The notes beneath the pieces are model-generated. The model made no database searches and was not told the DNA's origin. It saw nothing but the letters and a program-made list of their open reading frames with translations. Below, one piece after another: positions 51,341 to 61,673 of a stretch of DNA of 64,000 nt (positions are counted from its first letter, which is position 1; every line of letters starts with the position of its first letter). Origin of the DNA: Desulfuromonas sp. KJ2020 (GTDB taxonomy: Bacteria > Desulfobacterota > Desulfuromonadia > Desulfuromonadales > SZUA-540); contig NZ_JAKUKE010000003.1 of NCBI RefSeq assembly GCF_024197615.1, forward strand, positions 589,192 to 653,191, written 5' to 3'. The translations under genes were made by a program, and so were the position numbers.

Positions 51341-51808
51341 ATGACACCGAAAATCAAAAAAATACTCTATGCCACGGATCTTTCTTCCAACGCCAACTAC
51401 GCCTTCGGCTATGCCGTGAGCCTGGCGCTGAGTCATGGAGCCAAGATATCGATCATCAATGTCTATGAAAAACTCACCAACAACCGCAATATCCAGATGC
51501 GTTCCGTCGACTTCGCCACGGCCAAGAACAAGCTGACGGAGAAAATCAAGGCGCAGCTTACGCTCTACAGCAAAAAGGAGAATGTGGAGGAGTGCCTGTT
51601 CACCAAGCTGGTGGAGGGCATCCATGTCACCGCCGGCATGCCGGTGGAGGCCATTATCGCCCAATCGAAAAAAGAGGCGTGCGACCTGATCGTCATGGGC
51701 ACCCACGGACATACCTGTCTGTTCCGGGCCCTGATCGGCAGCACGGCCCAGAAGATGGTGCAGGAAAGCACGATCCCGGTGCTGGTGGTACGCATCCCTG
51801 AAAACTAA
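51341..51808 (+). CDS. Universal stress protein (UspA family)
   Basis: 155 aa alpha/beta protein. The ATP-binding motif appears as GTHGHTCLFRALIGSTAQKM (G-x2-G-x9-GST). USPs commonly follow TRAP transporter genes and can modulate transport. It sits 37 nt after dctM. Confidence 0.9.
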   Translation: MTPKIKKILYATDLSSNANYAFGYAVSLALSHGAKISIINVYEKLTNNRNIQMRSVDFATAKNKLTEKIKAQLTLYSKKENVEECLFTKLVEGIHVTAGMPVEAIIAQSKKEACDLIVMGTHGHTCLFRALIGSTAQKMVQESTIPVLVVRIPEN

Positions 51809-51821
51809 AAGGAGACAGCTT

Positions 51822-52367
51822 ATGTCAAGCGCGGCCCGGGCAGGCGATGAGGGTATCCGCCTGCTGTACAACCTGAGCAAGGAAGACCTGGTGAAAATCA
51901 TTGTCGATGACGCCAAGAACTGGCTGGCCCATGACGGCCTCTGGTTTCAGGCCATCGAACGACGCTACGGTATGGAGGTGGCGGTGGAGGCCGATATCGA
52001 AGCCTGGCGTTATTTCACCGTCATTGAAGCCAGGCGCATCATGGAACGGCTCGGTCTGCAGCCGGGTGGCGGCATCCCCGCCCTGGTGGAGTGTCTCAAG
52101 CACCGCTTCTATGCCCGCCTGAACCTGCAGGAATGCATCGAGCAGACAGAGACCCGGGTGGTGTTCCGCATGCTTGACTGCCGTGTGCAGTCGGCCCGCA
52201 AACGCAAGGGACTGCCGGATCATCCCTGCAAGTCGGTGGGCCTGGTCGAGTACGGGGAGTTCGCCAAAACCATCGATCCGCGCCTGACCACCCGGTGCCT
52301 CGCCTGTCCGCCCGACCCGCATCCGGAGGATTTCTGGTGCGCCTGGGAATTTACCCTGCAGGACTGA
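51822..52367 (+). CDS. DUF6125-like cytoplasmic protein
   Basis: 181 aa, soluble. [82 protein letters not shown] and [17 protein letters not shown] are the conserved blocks. I recall this pattern from DUF6125 proteins of anaerobes. The Cys-rich C-terminus could bind metal or a cluster. The role is unknown; adjacency to icmF suggests a B12- or CoA-linked task. Confidence 0.7.
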   Translation: MSSAARAGDEGIRLLYNLSKEDLVKIIVDDAKNWLAHDGLWFQAIERRYGMEVAVEADIEAWRYFTVIEARRIMERLGLQPGGGIPALVECLKHRFYARLNLQECIEQTETRVVFRMLDCRVQSARKRKGLPDHPCKSVGLVEYGEFAKTIDPRLTTRCLACPPDPHPEDFWCAWEFTLQD

Positions 52368-52404
52368 TCTGACTGATTTGATTTGCGACCAAAAGGAGGG
52401 GACC

Positions 52405-55400
52405 ATGCACAACCGGATAGAGCCCTACAAGAGCCAGCATAAACTGCGTTTCGTGACCGCCACCAGTCTCTTCGACGGCCACGACGTTTCCATCAATATC
52501 GTTCGTCGCCTGCTGCAGGCTTCCGGGGCCGAGGTGATCCATCTGGGCCATAACCGTTCCGTCGACGAGATCGTCACGGCCGCCATTCAGGAGGATGCCC
52601 ACGGCATCAATATCAGCAGCTACCAGGGCGGCCATGTCGAATTCTTCAAGTACACCATGGATCTGCTGCGGGAGCGCGGCGCCGGTCACATCAAGGTCTT
52701 CGGCGGCGGCGGCGGCGTCATCATCCCCGAGGAAGCCCAGGAAATCGAGGCCTACGGGGTGACCAAGATCTTTTCGCCGGAAGACGGTCGCCGCCTGGGA
52801 CTGCAGGGGATGATCAACTTCATGCTGCAGCAGTGCGATTTCAGTCTGACGCGCGATCCCGACGAGGAATTGCAGAAGCTGGCCGCTCAGGACATCCGGG
52901 CCATCAACACCATTATTTCCCTGGCCGAAGACTCGGTCCATGCCGGCAGTGAAGGCGGTTATGCTCGGCTGCGGGATCAGGTCAAGAGCAGGGTGCGTGC
53001 GGTACCGGTGGTGGGAGTGACAGGCACCGGCGGCGCCGGCAAGAGCTCGCTGTGTGATGAGCTGGTGCTGCGTTTTTTGCGGGACTTTCCCGACAAGAGC
53101 GTCGCCATCCTCGCCGTCGATCCGTCCCGGCAGCGCACGGGAGGGGCGTTGCTGGGGGATCGTATCCGCATGAACTCCATCGCCGGCAAGCGCGTCTACA
53201 TGCGCTCGCTGGCCACGCGCGATTCGCGCTCCGAGTTGTCCCTGGCCATCCAGGATGCTCTCGACGTGGTGCGCGCCTCCGGCTTCGACCTCGTCATCGT
53301 CGAGACCTCCGGCATCGGCCAGGGCGATGCTTCCGTGGTGCCCATCTGCGATCTTTCGCTCTACGTGATGACCTCCGAGTTCGGGGCGCCGACCCAGCTG
53401 GAGAAGATCGACATGCTCGATTTCGCCGATCTGATCGCCATCAACAAGTTCGAACGCAAAGGCTCGGAAGACGCCCTGCGCAACGTCAAGAAGCAGGTGC
53501 GGCGCAACCGCAATCAGTTCGAGGTCCCGGACGAGGCCATTCCCGTCTATGGCACCATCGCCTCCCAGTTCAACGATCCCGGCGTCTCCGTCCTCTACCT
53601 GGCCCTGCTGGAGCAGCTCAATGAAAAGCGTCAACTGGACTGGCGGTCGAAGCTGCAGGTTGTCGACGGCGACAGCCTGAGCAAGACGGTAATCCCCGCC
53701 GACCGTATTCATTATCTCGGGGAGATCGTCCAGACCGTGCGAGGCTATCGCCAGAACGTCGCGCAGCAAAGTGAGGTGGCCCGCACCCTCGGCCAGCTCA
53801 AAGCGACCCTGGCCCAGCTGCCGGAAGGGCTGGCGGCGGCCGAAGAGGTGGCCGGGCTGATCCAGAAGACGGAAGCCCGGCTGCATGAGGAGCCGCGCCA
53901 GCTGCTGGAGTGCTGGGACGAGCTGAAGCAGGCCTACCGACAGGACGCGCTGGTCACCCGGGTGCGCGACCGGGAAATCCGCACCGAACTTTACAGCACC
54001 AGCCTCTCGGGCACCCGCATCCCGCGGGTCAGCCTGCCGCGCTACACCGACCAGGGCGACATCCTGCGCTGGCTCATGCTGGAGAACCTGCCGGGCTACT
54101 TCCCCTACACGGCCGGCGTCTTCCCCTTCAAGCGGGCTGAAGAGGATCCCAAGCGCCAGTTCGCCGGGGAGGGGAGCCCCGAGCGCACCAACCGGCGCTT
54201 CCACTATCTCTGCCAGGACGACGGCGCCAAGCGGCTCTCCACCGCTTTCGACAGCGTCACCCTCTACGGGGCCGACCCCGACACGCCGCCGGATATCTAC
54301 GGCAAGGTGGGTGAGAGCGGGGTCTCCATCTGCAATGTCGAGGACATGCGCAAACTTTTCGACGGCTTCGACCTGTGCGCGCCCTCGACCAGCGTCTCCA
54401 TGACCATCAACGGCCCGGCCCCGGCCATGCTGGCTATGTTCTTCAACGTGGCCATCGACCAGCAGGTCGAGAAATTCGTGACAGAGCAGGGGCGGCAGCC
54501 GACTGCGGACGAGATGGCGCAGCTCAAAGACGCCACCCTGCAGAACGTGCGCGGCACCGTGCAGGCCGACATCCTCAAGGAAGACCAGGGCCAGAATACC
54601 TGCCTCTTCTCCATCGACTTCGCTCTCAAGATCATGGGGGACATGCAGCAGTACTTCATCGACCAGAAGGTGCGCAACTACTACTCCGTCTCCATCAGCG
54701 GCTATCACATTGCCGAGGCGGGGGCCAACCCCATCACCCAGCTGGCCCTGACCCTGTCCAACGGCTTCACCTACGTCGAGTACTATCTGTCGCGGGGGAT
54801 GCACATCGACGAGTTCGCCCCCAACCTCTCTTTCTTCTTCAGCAACGGTCTCGACCCGGAGTATTCGGTCATCGGCCGGGTGGCACGGCGCATCTGGGCC
54901 GTGACCATGCGGGAGAAGTACGGCGCCAATGAACGCAGCCAGAAGCTGAAATACCACATTCAGACTTCGGGGCGCTCCCTGCACGCCCAGGAGATGGACT
55001 TCAACGACATCCGCACGACCCTGCAGGCCCTCATCGCCATCTACGACAACTGCAACTCCCTGCACACCAACGCCTACGACGAGGCGGTGACGACGCCGAC
55101 GGAGGAGTCGGTGCGGCGGGCCATGGCCATCCAGATGATCATCTCCAAGGAGTTCGGCCTGACCAAGAACGAGAATCCCGTGCAGGGCTCTTTCATCATC
55201 GAGGAGCTGACCGATCTGGTGGAAGAGGCGGTCATGCTGGAGTTCGAGCGGCTCGATCATCGCGGCGGGGTACTCGGGGCCATGGAGACCCAGTATCAGC
55301 GCAGCAAGATTCAGGACGAATCGATGCTCTACGAACACAAGAAGCACAATGGTGACCTGCCCATTGTCGGCGTCAATACCTTCCTCAACGCTCGCGCCGA

Positions 55401-55656
55401 TGAAGAGGGCTACGAGATCCCCGGTGAGCTGGCGCGGGCAACCCCCGAAGAAAAGGAGCGGCAGATCGCCAACCTGCGGGCCTTCCAGAAGAAGCACCGG
55501 GAGGTGGCGCCGGCAGCGCTGGAGCGCCTGAAAGACGTGGCCGTGGCCGGTGGCAATATTTTCGAGGAGATGATGGAGACGGTCAAGGTCGCCTCCCTCG
55601 GCCAGATCACCCAGGCCCTTTTCGAGGTCGGCGGGCGCTACCGGCGCAATATGTAG
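52405..55656 (+). CDS. icmF: Fused isobutyryl-CoA mutase IcmF
   Basis: 1083 aa, usual IcmF length. Residues 1-140 are the B12 domain with lower-ligand His26 in DGHDVS. Residues about 195-420 are a MeaB-like G domain (Walker [14 protein letters not shown] near 205, NKFE near 347). From about 560 to the end is the AdoCbl-dependent acyl-CoA mutase barrel ([52 protein letters not shown]). IcmF interconverts isobutyryl-CoA and n-butyryl-CoA, and in some members isovaleryl- and pivalyl-CoA. ATG 52405 has AAAAGGAGGGG. It is the metabolic core of the operon. Confidence 0.95.
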   Translation: MHNRIEPYKSQHKLRFVTATSLFDGHDVSINIVRRLLQASGAEVIHLGHNRSVDEIVTAAIQEDAHGINISSYQGGHVEFFKYTMDLLRERGAGHIKVFGGGGGVIIPEEAQEIEAYGVTKIFSPEDGRRLGLQGMINFMLQQCDFSLTRDPDEELQKLAAQDIRAINTIISLAEDSVHAGSEGGYARLRDQVKSRVRAVPVVGVTGTGGAGKSSLCDELVLRFLRDFPDKSVAILAVDPSRQRTGGALLGDRIRMNSIAGKRVYMRSLATRDSRSELSLAIQDALDVVRASGFDLVIVETSGIGQGDASVVPICDLSLYVMTSEFGAPTQLEKIDMLDFADLIAINKFERKGSEDALRNVKKQVRRNRNQFEVPDEAIPVYGTIASQFNDPGVSVLYLALLEQLNEKRQLDWRSKLQVVDGDSLSKTVIPADRIHYLGEIVQTVRGYRQNVAQQSEVARTLGQLKATLAQLPEGLAAAEEVAGLIQKTEARLHEEPRQLLECWDELKQAYRQDALVTRVRDREIRTELYSTSLSGTRIPRVSLPRYTDQGDILRWLMLENLPGYFPYTAGVFPFKRAEEDPKRQFAGEGSPERTNRRFHYLCQDDGAKRLSTAFDSVTLYGADPDTPPDIYGKVGESGVSICNVEDMRKLFDGFDLCAPSTSVSMTINGPAPAMLAMFFNVAIDQQVEKFVTEQGRQPTADEMAQLKDATLQNVRGTVQADILKEDQGQNTCLFSIDFALKIMGDMQQYFIDQKVRNYYSVSISGYHIAEAGANPITQLALTLSNGFTYVEYYLSRGMHIDEFAPNLSFFFSNGLDPEYSVIGRVARRIWAVTMREKYGANERSQKLKYHIQTSGRSLHAQEMDFNDIRTTLQALIAIYDNCNSLHTNAYDEAVTTPTEESVRRAMAIQMIISKEFGLTKNENPVQGSFIIEELTDLVEEAVMLEFERLDHRGGVLGAMETQYQRSKIQDESMLYEHKKHNGDLPIVGVNTFLNARADEEGYEIPGELARATPEEKERQIANLRAFQKKHREVAPAALERLKDVAVAGGNIFEEMMETVKVASLGQITQALFEVGGRYRRNM

Positions 55657-55715
55657 GACTACTTTGGGGGCTACGGCCCCCAAAAAAAGTACCGTTTTGC
55701 CAAAAGGAGAACAGC

Positions 55716-56249
55716 ATGGACATTTTTGAGGTCATTCGCGACCGCCGCAGCATCCGCAAGTACAAGGACATCCCCGTCGCGCCGGAGCAGATCGAGCAGA
55801 TCCTCGACGCGGCCCGGCTGGCGCCGTCCTGGAAGAACATGCAGTGCTGGCGCTTTCTGGTCCTGCGGGACCCGGCCCGACGGGCGGCCCTGCTCGAGGC
55901 CATTCCCGACGACAACCCCGGCAAGAAGGCGGTTGCCGCCGCCCCGGTGACCATCCTGGTCTGTGCGGATCCACGCGAATCGGACGTGGAAAACGGCATC
56001 CCCTACTACGTGGCCGATGCGGCCATCGCCTTTGAACACCTCTGCCTGGCCGCCCACGCCCTCGGCCTGGGCACCTGCTGGATGGGGTGGTACGACGAAG
56101 CCAAAATCAAACAGGCCCTGGCTATCCCCGAGCCCCTGCGCGTGGTCGGCTTTACCCCCCTGGGAGTACCGGATCAGGAGCCGAAGCCACGCCCCCGCAA
56201 GGAGCTGAAGGATATCGCCTACTTCGACACCTGGCCTGCCAACGGATAG
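55716..56249 (+). CDS. Nitroreductase-family protein
   Basis: 177 aa FMN fold. IFEVIRDRRSIRKYKDIPVAPEQIEQILDAARLAPSWKNMQCWRF is the N-terminal flavin-binding block, and AFEHLCLAAHALGLGTCWMGWYDE and VGFTPLGVPDQEPKPRPRKEL are typical. It is more canonical than the 30066 paralogue. It follows icmF by 59 nt in the same operon; a role in redox balance or enoate/quinone reduction is possible but not shown. Confidence 0.88.
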   Translation: MDIFEVIRDRRSIRKYKDIPVAPEQIEQILDAARLAPSWKNMQCWRFLVLRDPARRAALLEAIPDDNPGKKAVAAAPVTILVCADPRESDVENGIPYYVADAAIAFEHLCLAAHALGLGTCWMGWYDEAKIKQALAIPEPLRVVGFTPLGVPDQEPKPRPRKELKDIAYFDTWPANG

Positions 56250-56261
56250 GAGAATACCACC

Positions 56262-57428
56262 ATGATCGACCTGACCGAATTGCAGCAGCGCACAACCGCC
56301 ATGCAGGCGCTGCTGAAAAAGAAAGAACTCGACGGCGCCCTCTTCATCTACCCCATCGACGTCTACTACTTCAGCGGTACACGTCAGAACGCCACCCTGT
56401 GGATGCCGGTGGAAGGGACGCCGGTGCTCCTGGTACGCAAGAGCCTGGCGCGGGCTCGGCAGGAAAGCCCTCTGCCCGATATCCGTCCCTTTCCCTCCAG
56501 CCGTGACTTCGCCGCCGTGCTGCCGGCCGAAGCCGTCAAGCTCGGGCTGACCTATGACGTTCTGCCGGTGCAGCAGCTCAACTTCTACACCAAACTGCTG
56601 GCCGGGCGGGAATTCGTCGACATCTCTCCCCTCAATCGCGAGGTGCGCTCGGTGAAGACCCCCTTTGAGGTCGAGCTGCTGCGGCGCAGCGGCGCCAGCC
56701 TCAGTTCGGTCTTTACCCAGGTGCCCGAGTTCCTGCGGGCGGGGATGCGCGAGCTCGACCTGTCGGCCGAATTCGAATGCCGTCTGCGCAAGACGGGCAA
56801 CGAAGGCTACGTGCGCATGCGCGCTTTCAACCAGGAACTCTTTCAGGGACTGGCGGTGTCGGCCGGTGGCCCCAGCTACGGCTTTTTCGACGGGGCCGTC
56901 ACCGGCAGGGGGCTGTCCAACGCCTCGCCCCACGGGGCCTCGCTGGACCTCATCGAGAAAAATGTTCCCATCCTCCTCGACTACACCGGCGTCTTCGAAG
57001 GCTATATCACCGACATGACGCGTATCTTCGTTCTCGGCGATCTTGACGACGAGCTCAAGCACGCCTTTGCGACGTCTCTGGCCATTCAGGATTTTCTGCA
57101 GCGCTCTCTCAAGCCGGGCGCGGTCTGCGAGGAGCTTTTCCTGCAAGCGGCCGAGATGGCGGAAGGGGCGGGGCTGGGCGACTGCTTCATGGGTATGCCC
57201 GGCGAGCAGGCCCGCTTCGTTGGCCATGGGGTCGGCCTGGAGCTCGACGAGTTTCCGGTCGTCGCTCAGGGCTTTAAGGTGCCCCTGCAGGAGGGGTATG
57301 TCATCGCAATAGAACCGAAGTTTGTCATGCCGGGCAAGGGGGTGGTCGGCATCGAGAACACCTTCGTTGTCACGGCCGCCGGAGGGGTGAAACTCACCGA
57401 TATTCCAGACGCCATTACTTATCTTTAG
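56262..57428 (+). CDS. M24-family metallopeptidase (Xaa-Pro peptidase-like)
   Basis: 388 aa. N-terminal creatinase-like domain and C-terminal pita-bread fold with all five metal ligands: LLDYTGVF and ITDMTRIF (Asp, Asp), GHGVGLELDEFP (His), AIEPKF (Glu) and GIENTF (Glu). Such enzymes cut Xaa-Pro peptides or hydrolyse related amides. Why a peptidase lies in an acyl-CoA operon is not clear. It is the last gene before a strong terminator. Confidence 0.9.
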   Translation: MIDLTELQQRTTAMQALLKKKELDGALFIYPIDVYYFSGTRQNATLWMPVEGTPVLLVRKSLARARQESPLPDIRPFPSSRDFAAVLPAEAVKLGLTYDVLPVQQLNFYTKLLAGREFVDISPLNREVRSVKTPFEVELLRRSGASLSSVFTQVPEFLRAGMRELDLSAEFECRLRKTGNEGYVRMRAFNQELFQGLAVSAGGPSYGFFDGAVTGRGLSNASPHGASLDLIEKNVPILLDYTGVFEGYITDMTRIFVLGDLDDELKHAFATSLAIQDFLQRSLKPGAVCEELFLQAAEMAEGAGLGDCFMGMPGEQARFVGHGVGLELDEFPVVAQGFKVPLQEGYVIAIEPKFVMPGKGVVGIENTFVVTAAGGVKLTDIPDAITYL

Positions 57429-57447
57429 ATTGATAAGGCAACCCCTC

Positions 57448-57507
57448 GGGCCTGGCCATGGACGCGAATTTCCCTTTTTTTTCGCGTCCATGGCGGGCCG
57501 GTTTTTT
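57448..57507 (+). terminator. Strong terminator between the two catabolic operons
   Basis: Perfect 13-bp arms CCATGGACGCGAA (57456-57468) and complement (57481-57493), then CGGGCCGG and a T7 tract. Confidence 0.88.
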
Positions 57508-57546
57508 TGGTTTTTTGAATAAAATAAAAAAGAGTTTTATTTTTAA

Positions 57547-57575
57547 TTGACATGCACGTAAATGCAAACTATGAT
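57547..57575 (+). promoter_or_regulatory. Promoter and MerR operator of beta-oxidation operon
   Basis: TTGACA (57547-57552) and TATGAT (57570-57575), 17-nt spacer. The 22 bases from 57547 equal those from 45979, while flanking bases differ, so the match is a shared regulatory site rather than a recent duplication. Confidence 0.75.
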
Positions 57576-57605
57576 CACGGTAAATTTTTTCAGGAGGTGG
57601 CATCC

Positions 57606-58787
57606 ATGAGTGCTGATGTTTATGTGGTCGAGGCCAAAAGAACCCCTTTCGGCTCCTTCGGAGGGGGCCTGGCCGATGTGCCGGCGGCGTCTTTGGGGAC
57701 GACTGCCATGAAAGGCGTGCTGCAGGCGGCGTCCCTGGCGCCGGAGGCGGTCGACGAGGTCATCGTCGGCCAGGTTCTCGGTGGCGGCTGCGGTCAGGCC
57801 CCGGCCCGTCAGGCCATGCGCGGGGCGGGTATTCCCGATACGGCCGCCGCCCTGACCATCAACAAGGTCTGCGGCAGCGGGCTGAAGGCGGTCATGCTCG
57901 GGGCCGATTCCATCCGGCTCGGCGAGTCGCAGGTCGTGGTGGCCGGCGGCATGGAGAGCATGTCCCTGGCCCCTTATGTGCTCGGCAAAGCCCGCGCCGG
58001 GTATCGCATGGGGAACGGCGAGCTGATCGATCTGATGGTCTTTGACGGCCTCACCGATCCCTACACCGGTCGCCACATGGGGGAGATCGGCGAAGCGAGC
58101 GTGGAGCGCCACGGTCTGAGCCGTCAGGAGCAGGACGAACTGGCGCTGCGCTCCTACCGACTGGCCCAGGCCGCTGTTGAGGGCGGGGTCTTCGCCGAAG
58201 AGATCGTCCCCGTGGTCAAAAAGGGCAGGGGGGGAGAAACGGTCATCGAGCAGGACGAGGAACCCTTCAAGGTGGATTTCGACCGCCTGACCGGGTTGCG
58301 GGCCGTCTTCAAAAAGGACGGCACCATCACCGCCGGCAACGCCTCCACCATCAACGACGGCGCCGCCATGCTGCTGCTGGCCGGTGAAGAGGGACTCAAG
58401 CGGCACCAGTTGAAGCCGCGGGCCCGGATCCTGGCCCAGGCTACCGAGAGTCGCCATCCCGACCAGTTCCCCGAAGCCCCCATCGGCGCCATCGCCAAGG
58501 TCTGCGCCAAGGCCGGCCTGTCGGTGGCCGATATCGATCTCTTCGAAATCAACGAAGCCTTCGCTTCGGTGGCCCTGCTGGCCATCAAGGCCCACAACAT
58601 TCCCCTCGATAAGGTCAACGTCCATGGCGGCGCCTGCGCCATCGGGCACCCCATCGGCGCCAGCGGCGCCCGTCTGGCGACGACCCTCATCCGGGAACTC
58701 GAAAAGCGTCAGCAGCGCTATGGGCTGGCGACGTTGTGCATCGGCGGCGGTGAGGCCGTGGCTGTCATCTTTGAACGCATCGTCTAG
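57606..58787 (+). CDS. Acetyl-CoA acetyltransferase (thiolase)
   Basis: 393 aa. Nucleophile Cys89 in NKVCGSGLKAV, NEAFA, GGACAIGHPIGASGAR with the catalytic His, and CIGGGEAVAVIFE at the end. It splits acetoacetyl-CoA into two acetyl-CoA in the degradation direction. ATG 57606 follows AGGAGG. It opens the second operon, directly behind the MerR-type operator. Confidence 0.95.
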   Translation: MSADVYVVEAKRTPFGSFGGGLADVPAASLGTTAMKGVLQAASLAPEAVDEVIVGQVLGGGCGQAPARQAMRGAGIPDTAAALTINKVCGSGLKAVMLGADSIRLGESQVVVAGGMESMSLAPYVLGKARAGYRMGNGELIDLMVFDGLTDPYTGRHMGEIGEASVERHGLSRQEQDELALRSYRLAQAAVEGGVFAEEIVPVVKKGRGGETVIEQDEEPFKVDFDRLTGLRAVFKKDGTITAGNASTINDGAAMLLLAGEEGLKRHQLKPRARILAQATESRHPDQFPEAPIGAIAKVCAKAGLSVADIDLFEINEAFASVALLAIKAHNIPLDKVNVHGGACAIGHPIGASGARLATTLIRELEKRQQRYGLATLCIGGGEAVAVIFERIV

Positions 58788-58801
58788 GGAGGAACACGCA
58801 C

Positions 58802-59647
58802 ATGATTAAAACGGTTGGCGTACTGGGGGCGGGACAGATGGGCAACGGCATCGCCCACGTTTTTGCCCAGTTCGGATACGAGGTGGTGCTGTACGACATC
58901 GCCCAGGCCCAGCTTGACAAGGCGGTGGCCACCATACGGCAGAACCTGGAGCGCCAGGCGAAAAAAGGCGCCATTGCCGACAGCCTGGTGGCCGAATCCC
59001 TCGGCCGCATCCGGACCACGCAAAAGATGGAAGACCTGGCGGCAGTCGATTTCGCCGTCGAGGCCGTCACCGAGAACGAGCCCCTCAAGCTGGAGATCTT
59101 CCGTAAGCTCGACGGCATCGTCAAGCCCGAAGCCTTTCTCGCTTCCAACACCTCGTCCATCCCCATCACCAAGATCGCGGCCGTCACCGGCCGGCCCGAG
59201 AAGGTCATCGGCATGCATTTTATGAATCCGGTGCCGGTGATGAAGCTGGTGGAGGTCATTCGCGGCCACGCTACCAGCGACGAGACCTTCGAGGTGACGG
59301 CGGCCCTGGTGCAGAAACTGGAGAAGGAGATGGCCGTTTCCCAGGACTACCCCGGCTTTATCGTCAACCGGGTGCTCATCCCCATGATCAACGAAGCGGT
59401 GTTCGCCCTCTATGAGGGGATCGCCACGGTGGAGGACATCGACAAGGGGATGAAGCTCGGCACCAATCAGCCGATGGGGCCGCTGACCCTGGCCGATTTT
59501 ATCGGTCTCGATACGGTGCTGGCGATCGCCAATGTCCTTTACGACGGCTTCAAGGACCCCAAGTACCGCCCCTGCCCGCTGCTGGTGAAGATGGTCAACG
59601 CCGGCTATATGGGACGCAAATCGGGCCGCGGATTCTACACCTACTAA
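58802..59647 (+). CDS. hbd: 3-Hydroxybutyryl-CoA dehydrogenase
   Basis: 281 aa. NAD-binding GAGQMGNGIAHVFAQFG at the N-terminus, SNTSSIPITKIA, catalytic His in GMHFMNPVPVMKLVE, and the C-terminal dimer domain ending YMGRKSGRGFYTY. It oxidises 3-hydroxybutyryl-CoA to acetoacetyl-CoA. It follows the thiolase by 14 nt. Confidence 0.95.
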   Translation: MIKTVGVLGAGQMGNGIAHVFAQFGYEVVLYDIAQAQLDKAVATIRQNLERQAKKGAIADSLVAESLGRIRTTQKMEDLAAVDFAVEAVTENEPLKLEIFRKLDGIVKPEAFLASNTSSIPITKIAAVTGRPEKVIGMHFMNPVPVMKLVEVIRGHATSDETFEVTAALVQKLEKEMAVSQDYPGFIVNRVLIPMINEAVFALYEGIATVEDIDKGMKLGTNQPMGPLTLADFIGLDTVLAIANVLYDGFKDPKYRPCPLLVKMVNAGYMGRKSGRGFYTY

Positions 59648-59663
59648 GTCAAGGGAGACGATC

Positions 59664-60446
59664 ATGGACACCAGCCTGCTGCTGATCGAGAAAAACGACG
59701 GAATCGCCCTGCTGACCATCAACAGCCCCAAGACCCTCAATGCCCTCAACAGCACGGTCTTGAGCGAGCTTGAAGGCGCCCTCTATGAGCTGGATCGCGA
59801 CGATGCCGTCAAGGTGGTGGTGCTCACCGGCGCCGGCGACAAGGCCTTCGTGGCCGGCGCCGATATCAAGGAAATGGCCGCCATGAACGCCTTCGAGGGG
59901 CAGCAGTTCGGCCTCAAGGGGCAGCGGGTCATGCTGACGATGGAAAAGATGCGCAAGCCGGTCATCGCTGCCGTCAACGGCTACGCTCTCGGCGGCGGCC
60001 TTGAACTGGCCCTGGCCTGCGACTTCATCTATGCCTCGGAAAAAGCCCGGCTCGGCTTTCCCGAGGTCACCCTCGGTATTATCCCCGGCTTCGGCGGCAC
60101 CCAGAACCTGGCCCGGCGTATCGGCTCGGCCCGGGCCAGTGAACTCATTTTCAGCGGCCGCATGATCGAGGCGTCAAAAGCCTGTACCTGGGGGATCGTC
60201 AACGAGGTCTTCGCACCCGAGGAACTGCTGGCCAAGGCAATGGAGACGGCAGCGGCTATTGCCGCCGTCGGTACTCTCGGCGTCGCCTATGCCAAGAACG
60301 CCATCGTCAACGGGCTCAACATGGGCAAGGAGGACGGCTTCCGCTACGAGGCCTCCCTCTTCGGGGTGCTCTTCGCCACGGAGGATCAGAAAGAGGGGAT
60401 GGGCGCCTTCGTGGAAAAGCGCCAAGCGGTATTCAAGGGGAAGTAA
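59664..60446 (+). CDS. Enoyl-CoA hydratase (crotonase)
   Basis: 260 aa. The oxyanion-hole segment is AFVAGADIKEMA. Both catalytic glutamates of the crotonase type are present, in ALGGGLELALACD and FPEVTLGIIPGFGGTQ. It hydrates crotonyl-CoA to 3-hydroxybutyryl-CoA. RBS AGGGAGA precedes the ATG. Confidence 0.95.
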   Translation: MDTSLLLIEKNDGIALLTINSPKTLNALNSTVLSELEGALYELDRDDAVKVVVLTGAGDKAFVAGADIKEMAAMNAFEGQQFGLKGQRVMLTMEKMRKPVIAAVNGYALGGGLELALACDFIYASEKARLGFPEVTLGIIPGFGGTQNLARRIGSARASELIFSGRMIEASKACTWGIVNEVFAPEELLAKAMETAAAIAAVGTLGVAYAKNAIVNGLNMGKEDGFRYEASLFGVLFATEDQKEGMGAFVEKRQAVFKGK

Positions 60447-60476
60447 GCCATTTTATTGAGATGAGGGAGGGACGTC

Positions 60477-61616
60477 ATGAATTTTGAACTTTCACAGGAT
60501 CACCGGGTGCTGCAGGACAGCGTACGGGATTTCGTCAACAAGGAGATCAAGCCGTTGGCCGCGAAAATCGACGAGGATCACGCCATTCCTGACGCTCTGG
60601 TGAAACAGATCGGCGAGATGGGCCTGCTCGGCAGCTACCTGCCGGAAGAGTACGGCGGCGCCGGCATGGACATGCTCTCCTACGCCATCGTGGTGGAAGA
60701 GGTCTCCAAAGCCTGCGGTTCCAGCGGCGTGCTCATTTCGGCCCACACCTCCCTCTGCTCCGGACCGATCTACACCTTCGGTACCGAGGAGCAGAAACAG
60801 AAGTGGCTGCCGGCCCTCAACACGGGCGAAAAGATCGGCTGTTTCCTGCTGACCGAGCCCGATGCCGGCAGCGACGCCGGCGGCACTGCCACCATGTACC
60901 GGCGCGAGGGGGATGAATTCGTCATCAACGGCAGCAAGACCTTCATCACCAACGGCGGCTATCTGGGCACTGGCGTGCTGCTCGCTTCCCATGACCGCAG
61001 CCTCAAGCACAAGGGGATCTCCGCCTTTATCATCGATCTCGAAACACCGGGGGTCTCCATCCTCAAGAACGAGAACAAGATGGGTATCCGCGGCAGCTAC
61101 ACCACCGCCTTTGCCTTCGACAACGTCCGCATCCCGGTCGAAAACCTGCTGGGGCAGGAAGGCAAGGGGTTCAACGTCGCCATGGACACCCTCAACGGCG
61201 GCCGCATCGGCATCGCCTCCCAGGCTCTGGGCATTGCCGAGGGCGCCTTCGAGCGGGCCCTGGCCTATTCCAAGGAACGCAAGCAGTTCGGTCAGGCTAT
61301 CTGCGAGTTTCAGGCCATCCAGTTCAAGCTGGCCGACATGAAGACGCGCATCGAAACCAGCAAACTGCTGACCTATAAGGCGGCCTGTCTCAAGGATGCC
61401 GGCAAGAACTACACCATGGAATCGGCCATGTGCAAGATGCACGCGTCCGAGACGGCTACCTACGTGACCAAGGAAGCCATCCAGATCCACGGCGGCTACG
61501 GCTACATCTGCGACTACGAGGTGGAGCGCATGTACCGCGATGCCAAGATCACCGAAATCTACGAGGGAACCAACGAGGTGCAGCGGGTGGTCATCTCCAA
61601 GCTGCTGCTGGGCTAG
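60477..61616 (+). CDS. Short-chain (butyryl-CoA type) acyl-CoA dehydrogenase
   Basis: 379 aa FAD enzyme. LLTEPDAGSDAGGTAT, YSKERKQFGQAICEFQAIQFKLADM and the C-terminal YEGTNEVQRVVISKLLLG, whose Glu is the catalytic base. It converts butyryl-CoA to crotonyl-CoA with Etf as acceptor. Together with the three previous genes it completes C4 beta-oxidation. Confidence 0.94.
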   Translation: MNFELSQDHRVLQDSVRDFVNKEIKPLAAKIDEDHAIPDALVKQIGEMGLLGSYLPEEYGGAGMDMLSYAIVVEEVSKACGSSGVLISAHTSLCSGPIYTFGTEEQKQKWLPALNTGEKIGCFLLTEPDAGSDAGGTATMYRREGDEFVINGSKTFITNGGYLGTGVLLASHDRSLKHKGISAFIIDLETPGVSILKNENKMGIRGSYTTAFAFDNVRIPVENLLGQEGKGFNVAMDTLNGGRIGIASQALGIAEGAFERALAYSKERKQFGQAICEFQAIQFKLADMKTRIETSKLLTYKAACLKDAGKNYTMESAMCKMHASETATYVTKEAIQIHGGYGYICDYEVERMYRDAKITEIYEGTNEVQRVVISKLLLG

Positions 61617-61673
61617 GGCCGGACCAATCCCACTGACGCAAGCTGCGAGGCTGGAAAGGAAGAAGGAAGCGGT

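Noticed and set aside
52351-55683. Very long minus-strand open frame opposite icmF
   Set aside because: It is a mirror of a GC-rich plus-strand gene with codon-position GC bias, has no RBS or recognisable domain, and icmF is unmistakable.
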